The notes: a model not told the origin generated them from the sequence alone. A stretch of 64,000 nt of DNA from Nocardioides humilatus (GCF_008373755.1 NZ_VUJV01000001.1:1070881-1134880), one strand, 5' to 3'. Numbered from the stretch's first letter, positions 17,220-26,615 are shown. Translations and numbers: made by a program.

Positions 17220-18680
17220 ATGAGCACGACGACCACCCACACCGTGGTGATCATCGGCAGCGGGTTCGGCGGCCAGGTCACAGCGATCAACCTGCTTCGG
17301 CGCGGCATCACCGACTTCGTGCTCCTCGAGCGCCGCGACTTCATGGGCGGGACGTGGTGCCAGAACTCCTACCCCGGCGCCGCGGTCGACGTGCAGTCGC
17401 CGCTCTACTCGATCGCCTCCGAGCCGTACCGCTGGTCGCAGATGTTCGCCGAGCAGGACGAGCTCCAGGACTACACCGAGCACGTCATCGCCAAGCACGG
17501 CCTGCGTGATCGCACCGTCACTGGCGCCAATGTTTCCCAGGTCGAGTGGCTCGACAGCGCCTGGGAGGTCCGCACCGACGACGGCCGGACGTTCCGCGGG
17601 CAGTTCCTCGTCAACGCCTCCGGACCACTGAGCACCCCCGTCGTCCCGCCGTTCGAGGGCCTCGACGACTACCAGGGTGCCGCGTTCCACACGAACAACT
17701 GGGACCACTCGTTCGACCTGCGCGGCAAGAAGGTCGCCATCGTCGGCTCGGGAGCCAGCGCCGCCCAGGCGGTCCCGGCCATCCAGCCCGACGTCGCCGA
17801 GCTCCACGTCTTCCAGCGCACGCCGCACTGGGTGATGCCGCGCCCCGACCGCACCTTCACGCCGCTGCAGCGTCGACTGCTCGGCGTACGGCCGCTCTAT
17901 CGCGCACTGCGCACGTGGATCTACTGGTCGCTGGAGACCCGCGTGATCGGCTTCAAGTACTCCGAGCGGATGCTCAAGAAGGTCGCCCAGCAGAAGGCGC
18001 TGCGGCACATCGAGTCGCAGGTCACCGACCCGGAGCTGCGCGCCAAGGTGACGCCTGACTACACGATCGGCTGCAAGCGGATCATCTTGTCGAACACGCT
18101 CTACCCGGCGCTCTCCGCCACCAACACGACGTTGCACGACCGCAACGACGGGATCGCCCACCTGGACGCGACAGGCATCGTCACCGCGTCGGGCGAGCAC
18201 CTCGACGTCGACCTGATCGTCTGGTCCACGGGCTACGACGCCACCGACGGCGTCATCTCCTACCCGGTGATCGGCAAGGACGGCGTCAAGCTCGACGCCT
18301 TCTGGGACGAGTTCCCGCGCGCCTACCTCGGCACCGCGATGCCCGGGTTCCCCAACCTCTTCGTCGTGACCGGCCCCAACACCGGCATCGGCCACACGAG
18401 CGCGATCTTCGTGATCGAGGCGCAGATGGAATACATCATGCGCGCCATCGAGCGGACCCGCGCTGCTGGCGCAACCTCGATCGAGGTCACCGCCGACGCC
18501 GAGGACGCCTACACGACGATGGTCCACTCCGAGATGGAGCGCACGGTCTGGAAGAACGGCGGCTGCCAGTCCTGGTACCAGTCCAAGTCCGGCCACGTCA
18601 TCGCGATGTTCCCCGGGTTCTCCTTCAGCTTCCGCAGGCTCGCGCGGCGCTTCCGCCCCGAGCACCACGTCTTCTCCTGA
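17220..18680 (+). CDS. Flavin monooxygenase, Baeyer-Villiger type
   Basis: 486 residues; ATG with AAGGAG 6 nt before. FAD Rossmann motif GSGFGG at about residue 13; the BVMO signature GGTWCQNSYPGAAVD (GGxWxxxxYPGxxxD) at about 43-57; the second signature around YQGAAFHTNNWDHS (F/Y-x-G-x-x-x-H-x-x-x-W-D); NADP motif GSGASA at about 177. Inserts one oxygen next to a ketone carbonyl giving an ester or lactone. First gene of a four-gene unit with two dehydrogenases and a hydrolase, which fits a ketone degradation route. Confidence 0.92.
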   Translation: MSTTTTHTVVIIGSGFGGQVTAINLLRRGITDFVLLERRDFMGGTWCQNSYPGAAVDVQSPLYSIASEPYRWSQMFAEQDELQDYTEHVIAKHGLRDRTVTGANVSQVEWLDSAWEVRTDDGRTFRGQFLVNASGPLSTPVVPPFEGLDDYQGAAFHTNNWDHSFDLRGKKVAIVGSGASAAQAVPAIQPDVAELHVFQRTPHWVMPRPDRTFTPLQRRLLGVRPLYRALRTWIYWSLETRVIGFKYSERMLKKVAQQKALRHIESQVTDPELRAKVTPDYTIGCKRIILSNTLYPALSATNTTLHDRNDGIAHLDATGIVTASGEHLDVDLIVWSTGYDATDGVISYPVIGKDGVKLDAFWDEFPRAYLGTAMPGFPNLFVVTGPNTGIGHTSAIFVIEAQMEYIMRAIERTRAAGATSIEVTADAEDAYTTMVHSEMERTVWKNGGCQSWYQSKSGHVIAMFPGFSFSFRRLARRFRPEHHVFS

Positions 18681-18715
18681 CACCTCCATTCCTGACTCCC
18701 CGAAAGGGCACCACC

Positions 18716-19555
18716 ATGAAGAACCTCAACAACAAGGTCGCCGCCGTCACGGGCGCCGGCTCGGGCATCGGCCGCGCCCTCGCCCTCGGACTCGCCGAGG
18801 AGGGCTGCCACCTCGCCCTCGCCGACATCAATGACGTCGGCTTGAAGGAGACTGCCGAGCTGCTGTCGTCCTACCCGATCACGGTGACGACCACCCGGCT
18901 CGACGTCGCCGACGAGGCCGCCGTCTATGCCTGGGCCGACGCGGTCGTCGCCGAGCACGGCCAGGTCAACCTGGTCTTCAACAACGCGGGCGTCGCCCTC
19001 TCCGGCACGGTCGGCGGCCTCAGCCTGGCCGACTACCGGTGGATCATGGACATCAACTTCTGGGGCGTCGTCTACGGCACCAAGGCATTCCTCCCCCACC
19101 TGGAGGCGTCAGGCGAGGGCCACATCGTCAACGTCTCCAGCGTCTTCGGCCTGACCGCGCAGCCCCTGATGAGCGGCTACAACGCGAGCAAGTTCGCCGT
19201 GCGCGGGTTCACCGAGTCGCTGCGCCAGGACCTCGAGCTCGCGGGCTCGCCGGTGTCGACGACCTGCGTGCACCCGGGCGGCATCAAGACCAACATCGCG
19301 AAGGCTGCGCGCGTCGATGCAAGTGTCCTGGAGACCACCGGCCAGTCCGGGGAGGAGGCCAGCAAGGAGTTCGAGCGGCTCTTCTTCACCACCCCCGACC
19401 AGGCAGCGGCCACGATCCTGCGCGGCGTACGACGCAACAAGCGCCGCGTGCTGATCGGCGCCGACGCGCGGCTCTTCGACGGCATCGTGCGCGTTGCCCC
19501 GACCGGCTACCAGCGCGTCTTCACGCGGGTCGTCAAGTCCCGCAGCGCCCGCTGA
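18716..19555 (+). CDS. SDR family oxidoreductase (BVMO operon)
   Basis: 279 residues. Classical SDR: TGAGSGIG at residues 13-20, NNAGVA at about 90, VNVSSVFG, and catalytic YNASK at about 157-161. Asp in ALADIND at the end of beta-2 points to NAD rather than NADP preference. Placed 35 nt after the BVMO and 17 nt before a second, similar SDR (MKNFTDK start), consistent with duplication. Likely oxidises a secondary or primary alcohol in the pathway; direction and substrate unknown. Confidence 0.9.
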   Translation: MKNLNNKVAAVTGAGSGIGRALALGLAEEGCHLALADINDVGLKETAELLSSYPITVTTTRLDVADEAAVYAWADAVVAEHGQVNLVFNNAGVALSGTVGGLSLADYRWIMDINFWGVVYGTKAFLPHLEASGEGHIVNVSSVFGLTAQPLMSGYNASKFAVRGFTESLRQDLELAGSPVSTTCVHPGGIKTNIAKAARVDASVLETTGQSGEEASKEFERLFFTTPDQAAATILRGVRRNKRRVLIGADARLFDGIVRVAPTGYQRVFTRVVKSRSAR

Positions 19556-19572
19556 GGAAGGACACAGTCGCG

Positions 19573-20415
19573 ATGAAGAACTTCACCGACAAGGTCGTCG
19601 TCGTCACCGGCGCCGGCTCCGGAATGGGCAGGGCCTACGCGCTCGAGCTCGCCCGCCGAGGCGCGGCTCTGGCGCTCAACGACTACGACGCGGCTGCGCT
19701 CGCCGAAACGGTCACGTCGTTGCCGTCCTCGACGACCGTCATCACCGAGCACTACGACGTCTCCGACCGCGACGCGACCTATCGCTTCGCAGCCCGGGTT
19801 CAAACCGAGCTCGGCGGCGCCCACGTGGTGATCAACAACGCCGGAATCGAGGGCGGATGCCAGCCGGTGTGGGCCACCGAGGACCGTGACTACGAACGCG
19901 TGATGGCGGTGAACTTCTACGGAGTCGTGCACGGCACCCGCGCCTTCCTGCCCCAGCTCCTCGCTCGCGGCGAGGGCGCGATCGTCAACGTGTCGAGCAT
20001 CTTCGGACTCGTCGGCACGCCGAACCATTCCGACTACAACGCGAGCAAGTTCGCCGCACGCGGCTTCACCGAAGCCCTGTCCGCCGAGCTCCTGCACACC
20101 CCGATCACCGTGCACCTGGTGCACCCCGGCGGAATCGACACCAACATCACCCGACGGGCGGAGAGCCAGCAGTTCAGCGGCAAGTACCTGTCCACCTCCC
20201 CCGAGGCCATCGCCCGCGTCGTTCTGGACGCGGTCGGCACCAGGAAGGGCCGGATCGTCTACGGGCACGGCGCACGCAAGACCTGGCTGGGCGCGCGCCT
20301 GCTTCCGCAACGCCTGATGGCCCGCGCCGTCTGGCGCGACATGGCGCCCGTGATCGACCGGAGCAGCTACCCCGCTTCGGCTCACGCGGTGACGACGAGC
20401 GAGGTCCAGCGATGA
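19573..20415 (+). CDS. SDR family oxidoreductase, paralogue of previous gene
   Basis: 280 residues from ATG 19573, with AGGAAGG upstream; the frame is open earlier but only as a shadow of the previous gene. Motifs TGAGSGMG, NNAGIEGG, VNVSSIFG and YNASK match the previous SDR in order and spacing. Asp in ALNDYDA again suggests NAD. The two paralogues may act on different alcohols, for example the incoming alcohol and the alcohol released by ester hydrolysis. Confidence 0.9.
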   Translation: MKNFTDKVVVVTGAGSGMGRAYALELARRGAALALNDYDAAALAETVTSLPSSTTVITEHYDVSDRDATYRFAARVQTELGGAHVVINNAGIEGGCQPVWATEDRDYERVMAVNFYGVVHGTRAFLPQLLARGEGAIVNVSSIFGLVGTPNHSDYNASKFAARGFTEALSAELLHTPITVHLVHPGGIDTNITRRAESQQFSGKYLSTSPEAIARVVLDAVGTRKGRIVYGHGARKTWLGARLLPQRLMARAVWRDMAPVIDRSSYPASAHAVTTSEVQR

Positions 20416-21398
20416 CCGCCCCGAACCCGACCGCCACCGCCACGCCCCGGCCGCGCCGCCTCAGGCGCGTCATTGCGACCCTCGGGTGCTCCCTGGCGGT
20501 GGCCGCAACCGCGATCGCAGTGACCTACCCCGGTGTCGGTGCGCTGACCTACCGGCTCACCGTCGGTGTCGAGACGCGACTTGATGGGCTGCACACCGAG
20601 CACGCCGAGGTGGACGGGCTCGAGATGGCCTACTACGAAGGCGGGCCGGTCGCCGCGCCCACCATCGTGATGCTGCACGGCTACTCAGCCGACCGGGACG
20701 TGTGGGCGCGCTTCGCAGCCGAGCTTGTCGACGACTACCACGTGGTCATCCCGGACCTGGCCGGCCACGGGGACACCCCGTTCGTCGAGGGTGCCGACTA
20801 CTCCGCGCCGGCGCAGGCCGACAGGGTGGCCGGGCTGTTGGATGTGCTGGACATCGACCGCACCCACATCATCGGAAACTCGATGGGCGGGTTCGTGGCA
20901 GCCTCGTTCGCCCGCGCCTACCCGACGCGCATGCTGTCGCTCGGGCTGTCCGACGCCGCCGGCGTGATCGCACCGGAGCCCAGTGCGATGGACATCCTCA
21001 TGGAGCGCGACGGCCAGAATCCCTTCCTGCTGGAGGATCCCGACCAGTTCGACGACTTCTACGCAATGACGATGGCGAAGCCACCGTGGGTCCCCGGGTT
21101 CGTCAAGGACGCGATGGCGCAGGACTACGTCGACCGCGAGCCCGAGCTCGCCGAGATCTTCGAGGGCTTCCACCATCGCGACCTGCTCGACGAGCACCTC
21201 GACGAGATCACCGCTCCGGCCTACGTGATGTGGGGCGAGGAGGATCAGCTGGTCGACCCGTCGGCCGCCGACGTCTGGGTCGACGGCCTGCCCGACGCCA
21301 CGCTGGTGACCTATCCCGGGATCGGCCACATGCCGATGCTCGAGATCCCCGAGGAGTCCGCGGCGGACTACGCCGCCTTCCTCGAAGACCTCAGCTGA
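20412..21398 (+). CDS. Membrane-anchored alpha/beta hydrolase (BVMO operon)
   Basis: 328 residues; ATG overlaps the SDR stop (ATGA). An N-terminal membrane helix (about residues 18-40) is followed by an alpha/beta hydrolase fold: oxyanion HGYSADRDVW, nucleophile elbow GNSMGG (Ser), acid Asp in WGEEDQLVD and the catalytic His in GIGHMPMLE. The natural role after a BVMO is hydrolysis of the ester or lactone product. Anchoring to the membrane suggests a hydrophobic substrate. Its end overlaps the convergent DUF2461 gene by 8 nt. Confidence 0.9.
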   Translation: MTAPNPTATATPRPRRLRRVIATLGCSLAVAATAIAVTYPGVGALTYRLTVGVETRLDGLHTEHAEVDGLEMAYYEGGPVAAPTIVMLHGYSADRDVWARFAAELVDDYHVVIPDLAGHGDTPFVEGADYSAPAQADRVAGLLDVLDIDRTHIIGNSMGGFVAASFARAYPTRMLSLGLSDAAGVIAPEPSAMDILMERDGQNPFLLEDPDQFDDFYAMTMAKPPWVPGFVKDAMAQDYVDREPELAEIFEGFHHRDLLDEHLDEITAPAYVMWGEEDQLVDPSAADVWVDGLPDATLVTYPGIGHMPMLEIPEESAADYAAFLEDLS

Positions 21399-22023
21399 GC
21401 TGCTCGGCCATCCAGTTGACCAGGGGCCGGAGCTTGCGCCAGTCGTTGCGGATCCGGTCGAGCAGCTCGGGGGTGTGCACGAACGGCTCGAAGCCGTACT
21501 TCTTCATCCCGAGCAGGGTCTTGTGCCGCAGCAGGTCGATCCGCGGGTGGTCCTTGTCGTAGCCGCGCGGCGCGGTCTTGAGCTGCTCCCCCGTGATCTC
21601 GAAGCCGCCCCGCCCGAGGTCGCGCAGGATCCGCTCGAGGACCTTCCCCGACTTGTCGTCGGCCATCCCCTCGCGGATCTGGGCCAGCTCAGGGCCGGCC
21701 GCGTGATAGGTGCCGCCGCCGATGCGTACGCCGGCCGCCGACACCTCGACATACCAACCCGTCGCCGGCGCGGCGCCGACGAAGGCACCCTGGTGCGTCT
21801 TGTAGGGAGTCTTGTCCTTCGCGAACCGGACGTCGCGATAGGGACGGAACACCTTGGCGTCGCCGAACTCCTGGCCCAGTGCATCGGTCAGCGCCACCAT
21901 CGGCGCCTTCACCTGCTCGTCGTAGATCTTCTTGTGGGCGTCCCAGAACGACTTGGTGTTGTCGACCTCGAGGTCGTCGTAGAAGTCGAGTGCCGCAACA
22001 GGAAAGCCGTCGAACGTAGGCAT
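21391..22023 (-). CDS. DUF2461 (TIGR02453) family protein
   Basis: 210 residues. Family pattern: FDGFPVAALDFYDDLEVDNTKSFWDAHKKIY at the start, then FRPYRDVRFAKDKTPYKTHQGAF and WYVEVSAAGVRIGGGTY. Widespread cytoplasmic protein whose biochemical role is unknown. Convergent with the BVMO-operon hydrolase and divergent from the MTHFR-like gene, with 55 nt between the divergent starts. Confidence 0.85.
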   Translation of the reverse strand: MPTFDGFPVAALDFYDDLEVDNTKSFWDAHKKIYDEQVKAPMVALTDALGQEFGDAKVFRPYRDVRFAKDKTPYKTHQGAFVGAAPATGWYVEVSAAGVRIGGGTYHAAGPELAQIREGMADDKSGKVLERILRDLGRGGFEITGEQLKTAPRGYDKDHPRIDLLRHKTLLGMKKYGFEPFVHTPELLDRIRNDWRKLRPLVNWMAEQLS

Positions 22024-22078
22024 GCGCGAAGCCTAGGTGCTCGCAGCCGACGCCCCACCGGAGCGCTACCGTCGCGCC

Positions 22079-22999
22079 GTGGACCTCACTGCTCGCATCA
22101 CCGCTGGCCGAGGAGACTTCGTCCTCTTCGCGATCACGCCGCCTCGGCAGTCGACGCCGTCCGACCGCCTGCCCGAGATCGCTCGCGCCACGATCGAGCG
22201 GCTCGAGAACCTCGCTCTCGACGGTCTCGTCCTCTACGACATCGACGACGAGACCTCCCGCAATCCGGCCGAGCGGCCATTCCCGTTCAGCCCGACAGTC
22301 GACCCTTCCGACTATCGGGCTGGCCATCTCGGGCCGTGGCGTACGCCGGTGATCGTCTACCGGGCGGTGGGCAAGTACGAGCGCGACGACCTGCGCGACT
22401 GGATCGCGGCGCAGGACCCGCACAACACGTTGACCGTGATGGTCGGCGCCGCTTCGAGCGGGGCATCTCCTGCAGTCACCCTCGCCGACGCGCAGGCGAT
22501 GCGCTCCGAGCTCAACCACGATCTGCTGTTGGGCGGAGTCGCGATCCCCGAGCGACACAGTCGTCGTGACAACGAGCACCTGAGGCTGATCGCGAAGCAG
22601 GAGGCCGGCTGCCGGTTCTTCGTCACCCAGGTCGTCTACGACCTCAACGCGGCCAAGAACCTCGTGTCCGACTACCGGTACGAGTGCGAGGCGCGCGGAC
22701 TGGCGCCGGTGCCGATCGTGTTCACGTTCTCGGTGTGCGGCTCGATGAAGACGCTGGAGTTCCTCCGCTGGCTCGGCGTCGACGTACCCCGGTGGATCGA
22801 GAACGACCTCCGCCACGCCACGAACCCGCTGGCGGCGTCCTTGGAGCAGGCCGCAACGACTGCGATCGAGCTCGTCGACTACTGCCGCCGGCTCGGTGTG
22901 CCGTTCGGTCTCAACGTGGAGAGCGTTTCGATCCGTCGCGAAGAGATCGAAGCATCGGTCGAGCTCGCCGCCCAGCTGGCCGCGCATCTGCGGTCCTAG
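22079..22999 (+). CDS. Methylenetetrahydrofolate reductase-like protein
   Basis: 306 residues from GTG 22079; an upstream GTG at 22037 is also in frame but would put the start only 13 nt from the divergent gene. TIM-barrel pattern of the MTHFR family: ARATIERLENLALDGLVLYDIDDE, LLLGGVAIPERH, EAGCRFFVTQVVYD and VFTFSVCGSMKTLEFLRWLGV. FAD-dependent reduction of 5,10-methylene-THF in one-carbon/methionine supply is the classical role, but sequence around the substrate site (AITPPRQ in place of the usual EFFPP) is divergent, so a related role is possible. Confidence 0.75.
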   Translation: MDLTARITAGRGDFVLFAITPPRQSTPSDRLPEIARATIERLENLALDGLVLYDIDDETSRNPAERPFPFSPTVDPSDYRAGHLGPWRTPVIVYRAVGKYERDDLRDWIAAQDPHNTLTVMVGAASSGASPAVTLADAQAMRSELNHDLLLGGVAIPERHSRRDNEHLRLIAKQEAGCRFFVTQVVYDLNAAKNLVSDYRYECEARGLAPVPIVFTFSVCGSMKTLEFLRWLGVDVPRWIENDLRHATNPLAASLEQAATTAIELVDYCRRLGVPFGLNVESVSIRREEIEASVELAAQLAAHLRS

Positions 23000-23011
23000 A
23001 GGTCGCGGGTC

Positions 23012-23070
23012 CGTCACCGCGTCTCGATACGCCGTCGCTCGTACCTCGCGACGACTACTCGACGAACCAG
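23012..23070. repeat. Dispersed repeat family R2, half copy
   Basis: About 57 nt beginning CGTCACCGCGTCTCGATACG and ending in CTACTCGACGAAC; nearly identical (about 3 differences) to the right half of the element at 59143-59240 read on the minus strand. Lies 41 nt from the 3' end of the tRNA gene. Confidence 0.8.
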
Positions 23071-23110
23071 CCACTCACTGCTGGTCGAACCAGACGGCTC
23101 GGGCATCGGA

Positions 23111-23186
<76 letters not shown>

Positions 23187-23224
23187 AGTGCGCCCGGAGG
23201 CGCGCCGCGAATGTTACCCGATGA

Positions 23225-24724
23225 CTACCGGCCGACCCATCGACTGGTGGCCTGGGTGCGCACCACGACGACGAGGTCACCGCCGGCGACCGTGCGGGTC
23301 TTGCCGGGGCGGCGGTCGACGCAGGCGACGGCCGACCCTGGCGGCGTTCCGTCGGCGGCGCGACAGGTCGGCACCTTGACGTACGTCGTCGTGCCCGTCG
23401 CCCGACGCAGGATCTTGACCGTCGCGGGCGTCTGGGCACCGAGCAGCGAGGCGTCGTACCGGATCTCGATGATCGCGGGACGCGCCGCGGTCGCGACCAG
23501 GCGCTGGGCGTGCACGGTCATCGGGTCGCCGATGATTCCCGACGGGGCATGCGGATCGCCCGGGCTCTGGTGAGCCTCGACCTTCGCCCCGCCCGGGTCG
23601 CTCCGCGGATCGCGGAAGGTCACTGCCTGCAGGTCGACGCCGGGATCGGTCACCGCCGTACAGACGTAGCTGTCGTCGTAGGAGCACGAAGCCGTGCCGT
23701 ACCGCTTGCCGCGGGCGACGTGGACCGGCTTCACCGCACCGTCGGGCAAGGCGAGCGTGCCGGAGTCGACGTCGACCCGCGACCCGGCGCCCGCCGAGTA
23801 GACCGCGGAGACGATGCTCGTCCCGGCTCCCCCGGTCTTCCTGATCCAGCCGTTGTTGATGAAGACGGACAGCCCCTCATCGACCGCCGGGGTCGCCCCC
23901 TCGTAGTAGCCACCGTCGTTGTCGATCTCCAGCGAGCCGACCTCGGACCCCGCGGTCCGCGGCTGGAGCTCGAACCGGGTGCCGTGATCGGCGGCGAGGT
24001 AGCCGTCGTTGCTCAGCCGGACCAGGCCGTGGACCCGGATGGCGTAGTAGTCGACGAGGTTGACGCCGCCCTTGTCGAGCAGCAGCTCGCCTGCGTTGGC
24101 GATGACCAGCACGCCCCGGTCGACGGCAGCCGTCGCGCAGGACTCCGTCGAGCAGCGACGGGTCAAGAAGCCGGGCGCGAACCCGCCCGAGGTGCGAGCG
24201 AACATCGTGCCGCGGACCTCGGTTAGGCCAGGACCACCCCAGCCGCCAGCGTTGAGGACGACCTTCGCGTTGGGCCGGACGACCGAGGGCATCAGGTCGT
24301 CGTCGCCGAACACCCGGAGGAAGGCGCCCGCCCCGAGCCGTACGACGGTCGGGTCGCCCGGCAGCCCCTGTACATCCAGCGCGTTGATGCGACGGTTCCA
24401 GTCGTTCGCGCCCTTCAGCTCGACCGTCGAGCCGGCGGGGATACAGACGTAGTCCGTGGCCTCCGTCGTGCTCGGGCCGACCGACATTCCGCCGGGGATC
24501 GGCGGGGCGCCGACGTCGTCGCGGTCCCAGTTGGCCGCCTCGTCCCAGCTTTCGCCGTCGCCGCCACCGGACCACTCATAGGTGACGATCCCCGGGGCGC
24601 CTGCATGGCTGCAGTAGCCACCCGCGGCGGCCGCAGCAGCGGGCTGCGTCACCACCGGCGCGAGCCCGATCACCACCAGCGCGAGGGCGGCCAGTGGGAC
24701 GAACGAGCGTCGCGCCACGGTCAT
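23225..24724 (-). CDS. Large secreted protein, probable beta-helix/surface protein
   Basis: 499 residues with a signal peptide (ALALVVIGLAPVV, then QPAAAAAAGG). The mature start YEWSGGGDGESWDEAANWD has the W-x-x-A-x-N-W pattern seen in surface proteins with right-handed beta-helix repeats, followed by many short beta stretches (VVRLGAGAFLRVFG, LVIANAGELLLDKGGVNL, LVRLSNDGYLAAD). No catalytic site recognised. Translationally coupled to the upstream SGNH hydrolase gene by a 1-nt overlap (TGATG), so the two are one operon. Confidence 0.7.
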   Translation of the reverse strand: MTVARRSFVPLAALALVVIGLAPVVTQPAAAAAAGGYCSHAGAPGIVTYEWSGGGDGESWDEAANWDRDDVGAPPIPGGMSVGPSTTEATDYVCIPAGSTVELKGANDWNRRINALDVQGLPGDPTVVRLGAGAFLRVFGDDDLMPSVVRPNAKVVLNAGGWGGPGLTEVRGTMFARTSGGFAPGFLTRRCSTESCATAAVDRGVLVIANAGELLLDKGGVNLVDYYAIRVHGLVRLSNDGYLAADHGTRFELQPRTAGSEVGSLEIDNDGGYYEGATPAVDEGLSVFINNGWIRKTGGAGTSIVSAVYSAGAGSRVDVDSGTLALPDGAVKPVHVARGKRYGTASCSYDDSYVCTAVTDPGVDLQAVTFRDPRSDPGGAKVEAHQSPGDPHAPSGIIGDPMTVHAQRLVATAARPAIIEIRYDASLLGAQTPATVKILRRATGTTTYVKVPTCRAADGTPPGSAVACVDRRPGKTRTVAGGDLVVVVRTQATSRWVGR

Positions 24725-25485
24725 CAGCCGATCGGGGCGAGCTCGGGACGCTTGGGCAGCACACCGTCACCGGAGGATCGACCCGTGATCCGGCGCCCTA
24801 CCCAGGGCGCCAGGTGCGTGCGCGCCCAGGCGAGGTCGGCCTGCCGCTGCTCGCGGCGCGGGAGCTCGTGGGCAGCCGGTACGGCGAGCGGGGTGAGGTC
24901 GTGCGTTACGCCGAGCCGATCGAGCACGGCGATCGCGATTGCCTGGTGACCGACCGGGTTGAGGTGGAGGCGGTCCTCGTCCATGATCTCGGCGACCTTC
25001 CAGCCGCGCATCCGCCAGCAGTCGACGACGGTCGCGTCGTGCTTCTCGGCAATCTCTCGCACCCACTCGTTGAAGATGGCCGTGCGACCGCGGATGAGCT
25101 TCATCACCGAATTGAGGCCGGGATCGGCGACGGTGAACATCACGACCCGCGCACCGGAGGCGGCCAGCCGGCCGACCGCCTCGTCGTAGGTCGCGGCGAG
25201 GCCGTCGAGGTCGACCTTGGGCCGCAGCACGTCGTTGCCGCCGCCGTGGATGGTCACCAGGTCCGGGGCCAGCGCGATGGCCGGCTCGACCTGCTCCTCG
25301 ATGATCCCGGGGAGCTTGCGGCCACGGATCGCCAGGTTGGCGTAGCCGAAGTCCTTGGACTCGGCGGCGAGCGCCTCGGCGACCCGGTCGGCCCAACCGC
25401 GCCAGCCGTTGGGTCGGGTCGGATCGGCGTCGCCGACGCCTTCGGTGAAGGAGTCGCCGAGCGCGACGTACCGTTGGAAGCTCAC
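24724..25485 (-). CDS. SGNH/GDSL family hydrolase, cytoplasmic
   Basis: 253 residues from GTG 25485 (VSFQRYVALGDSFTEGVG). SGNH blocks: GDSFTEG (Ser nucleophile), a Gly in LAIRGRK, GGGND (Asn) and DRLHLNPVGH (Asp-His dyad). Ester or acyl hydrolysis is expected. There is no signal peptide, so it works inside the cell although the coupled downstream gene encodes a secreted protein. The long upstream frame to 25797 overlaps the divergent lipoprotein gene and is not used. Confidence 0.88.
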   Translation of the reverse strand: MSFQRYVALGDSFTEGVGDADPTRPNGWRGWADRVAEALAAESKDFGYANLAIRGRKLPGIIEEQVEPAIALAPDLVTIHGGGNDVLRPKVDLDGLAATYDEAVGRLAASGARVVMFTVADPGLNSVMKLIRGRTAIFNEWVREIAEKHDATVVDCWRMRGWKVAEIMDEDRLHLNPVGHQAIAIAVLDRLGVTHDLTPLAVPAAHELPRREQRQADLAWARTHLAPWVGRRITGRSSGDGVLPKRPELAPIG

Positions 25486-25510
25486 CCCACCATTGTGCGC
25501 GGGAGGTCCG

Positions 25511-25915
25511 GTGCGTCGCACGCAGGTCTCAATCGCCGTGCTCATGGTCGCCCTGACGCTCGTCTCGTGCAGCTCAGGGACCGACGCCGATCCACCCGGA
25601 CAGCGGGCCGCGGAGGCGTCGCCCACGGTGCTCGAGCCGCTCCGCTGCGACGCGGACAAGGTCTCCGACCATGCCAAGGACGTCATCGAGAAGGTGGGCG
25701 GCCTGCACGGCGAGGGCTTCGTCGTACGGTTCGCGCAGAGCACCCGGCTCGGCGTCGTCGCCCTGGTGACCGGTGACCTGACGAAGGCCGGCTCCACCCT
25801 CGTCGAGCAGTACGGCGTCAGCGTGGTTGCGGCCTGGGACGAGTCCGTCGAGGAGATCGGGAAGGGCGGGTTCCGGCAGGTCGACCGAGTGGTGGCTGAG
25901 CACTGCCCGAGCTAG
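25511..25915 (+). CDS. Small lipoprotein of unknown function
   Basis: 134 residues from GTG 25511, with GGGAGG 4 nt before it. Signal peptide with lipobox LTLVSCSS gives a lipid-anchored outer-face protein. The mature part has two more cysteines (LRCDADKV and AEHCPS) that could pair. No family recognised. It is divergent from the SGNH gene and 26 nt upstream of dcd. Confidence 0.7.
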   Translation: MRRTQVSIAVLMVALTLVSCSSGTDADPPGQRAAEASPTVLEPLRCDADKVSDHAKDVIEKVGGLHGEGFVVRFAQSTRLGVVALVTGDLTKAGSTLVEQYGVSVVAAWDESVEEIGKGGFRQVDRVVAEHCPS

Positions 25916-25941
25916 CGGATCAGAGTGGGTAGAGTCCCAGC

Positions 25942-26517
25942 GTGCTGCTGAGCGACCGCGACATCCTCGCCGAGATCGACGCCGGACGGATCGCCATGGA
26001 TCCCTTCGACCCGGCCATGCTCCAGCCGTCGTCGATCGACGTACGGCTCGACCGGTTCTTCCGGGTCTTCGAGAACCACAAGTACCCCCACATCGACCCG
26101 GCCGCCGACCAGTCGGACCTGACCCGGGTCGTGGAGCCGGAGGGTGACGACGCGTTCATCCTCCACCCCGGCGAGTTCGTGCTCGGGTCGACCTTCGAGG
26201 TCGTCTCGCTGCCCGACGACATCGCCGCGCGAGTCGAGGGCAAGTCGTCCCTGGGGCGGCTCGGCCTGCTCACGCACGCGACCGCCGGCTTCGTCGACCC
26301 TGGCTTCTCCGGGCACGTCACGCTCGAGCTCGCCAACGTCGCGACCCTGCCGATCAAGCTCTACCCGGGCATGAAGATCGGGCAGTTCTGCTTCTTCCGG
26401 CTCACGTCGCCCTCCGACCACCCCTACGGCTCGGAGAAGTACGGCTCGCGCTACCAGGGCCAGCGCGGCCCGACCCCCTCGCGGTCGTTCATGAACTTCC
26501 ACCGCACCAAGATCTGA
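25942..26517 (+). CDS. dcd: dCTP deaminase, probably the bifunctional dUMP-forming type
   Basis: 191 residues from GTG 25942, full family length. Signature segments: [17 protein letters not shown], the core [34 protein letters not shown] and the C-terminal [13 protein letters not shown]. Sequence is very close to M. tuberculosis Dcd, which converts dCTP directly to dUMP, combining deamination and dUTP hydrolysis; that activity is likely here (by homology). Supplies dUMP for dTTP synthesis. Single gene. Confidence 0.95.
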   Translation: MLLSDRDILAEIDAGRIAMDPFDPAMLQPSSIDVRLDRFFRVFENHKYPHIDPAADQSDLTRVVEPEGDDAFILHPGEFVLGSTFEVVSLPDDIAARVEGKSSLGRLGLLTHATAGFVDPGFSGHVTLELANVATLPIKLYPGMKIGQFCFFRLTSPSDHPYGSEKYGSRYQGQRGPTPSRSFMNFHRTKI

Positions 26518-26553
26518 CGCTCACGGCGGCGTGAGTCGCCTCACAGAGTTTGC

Positions 26554-26572
26554 TTAGGTAAGGCTTACCTCA
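26554..26572. promoter_or_regulatory. IdeR/DtxR-type iron box
   Basis: TTAGGTAAGGCTTACCTCA is a 19-bp near-perfect palindrome matching the DtxR/IdeR consensus TTAGGTTAGGCTAACCTAA at 16 of 19 positions. It lies 44 nt before the start of the siderophore-binding lipoprotein gene. Iron-loaded IdeR would repress the operon. Confidence 0.88.
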
Positions 26573-26615
26573 GTACGGTCACCGGGATTCGTATCCACGT
26601 TCCCGAAGGATTCCC

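Noticed and set aside
25355-25510. Longer start for the small lipoprotein gene
   Set aside because: It would overlap the divergent SGNH gene; the GTG at 25511 has a ribosome site and begins directly at the lipoprotein signal.
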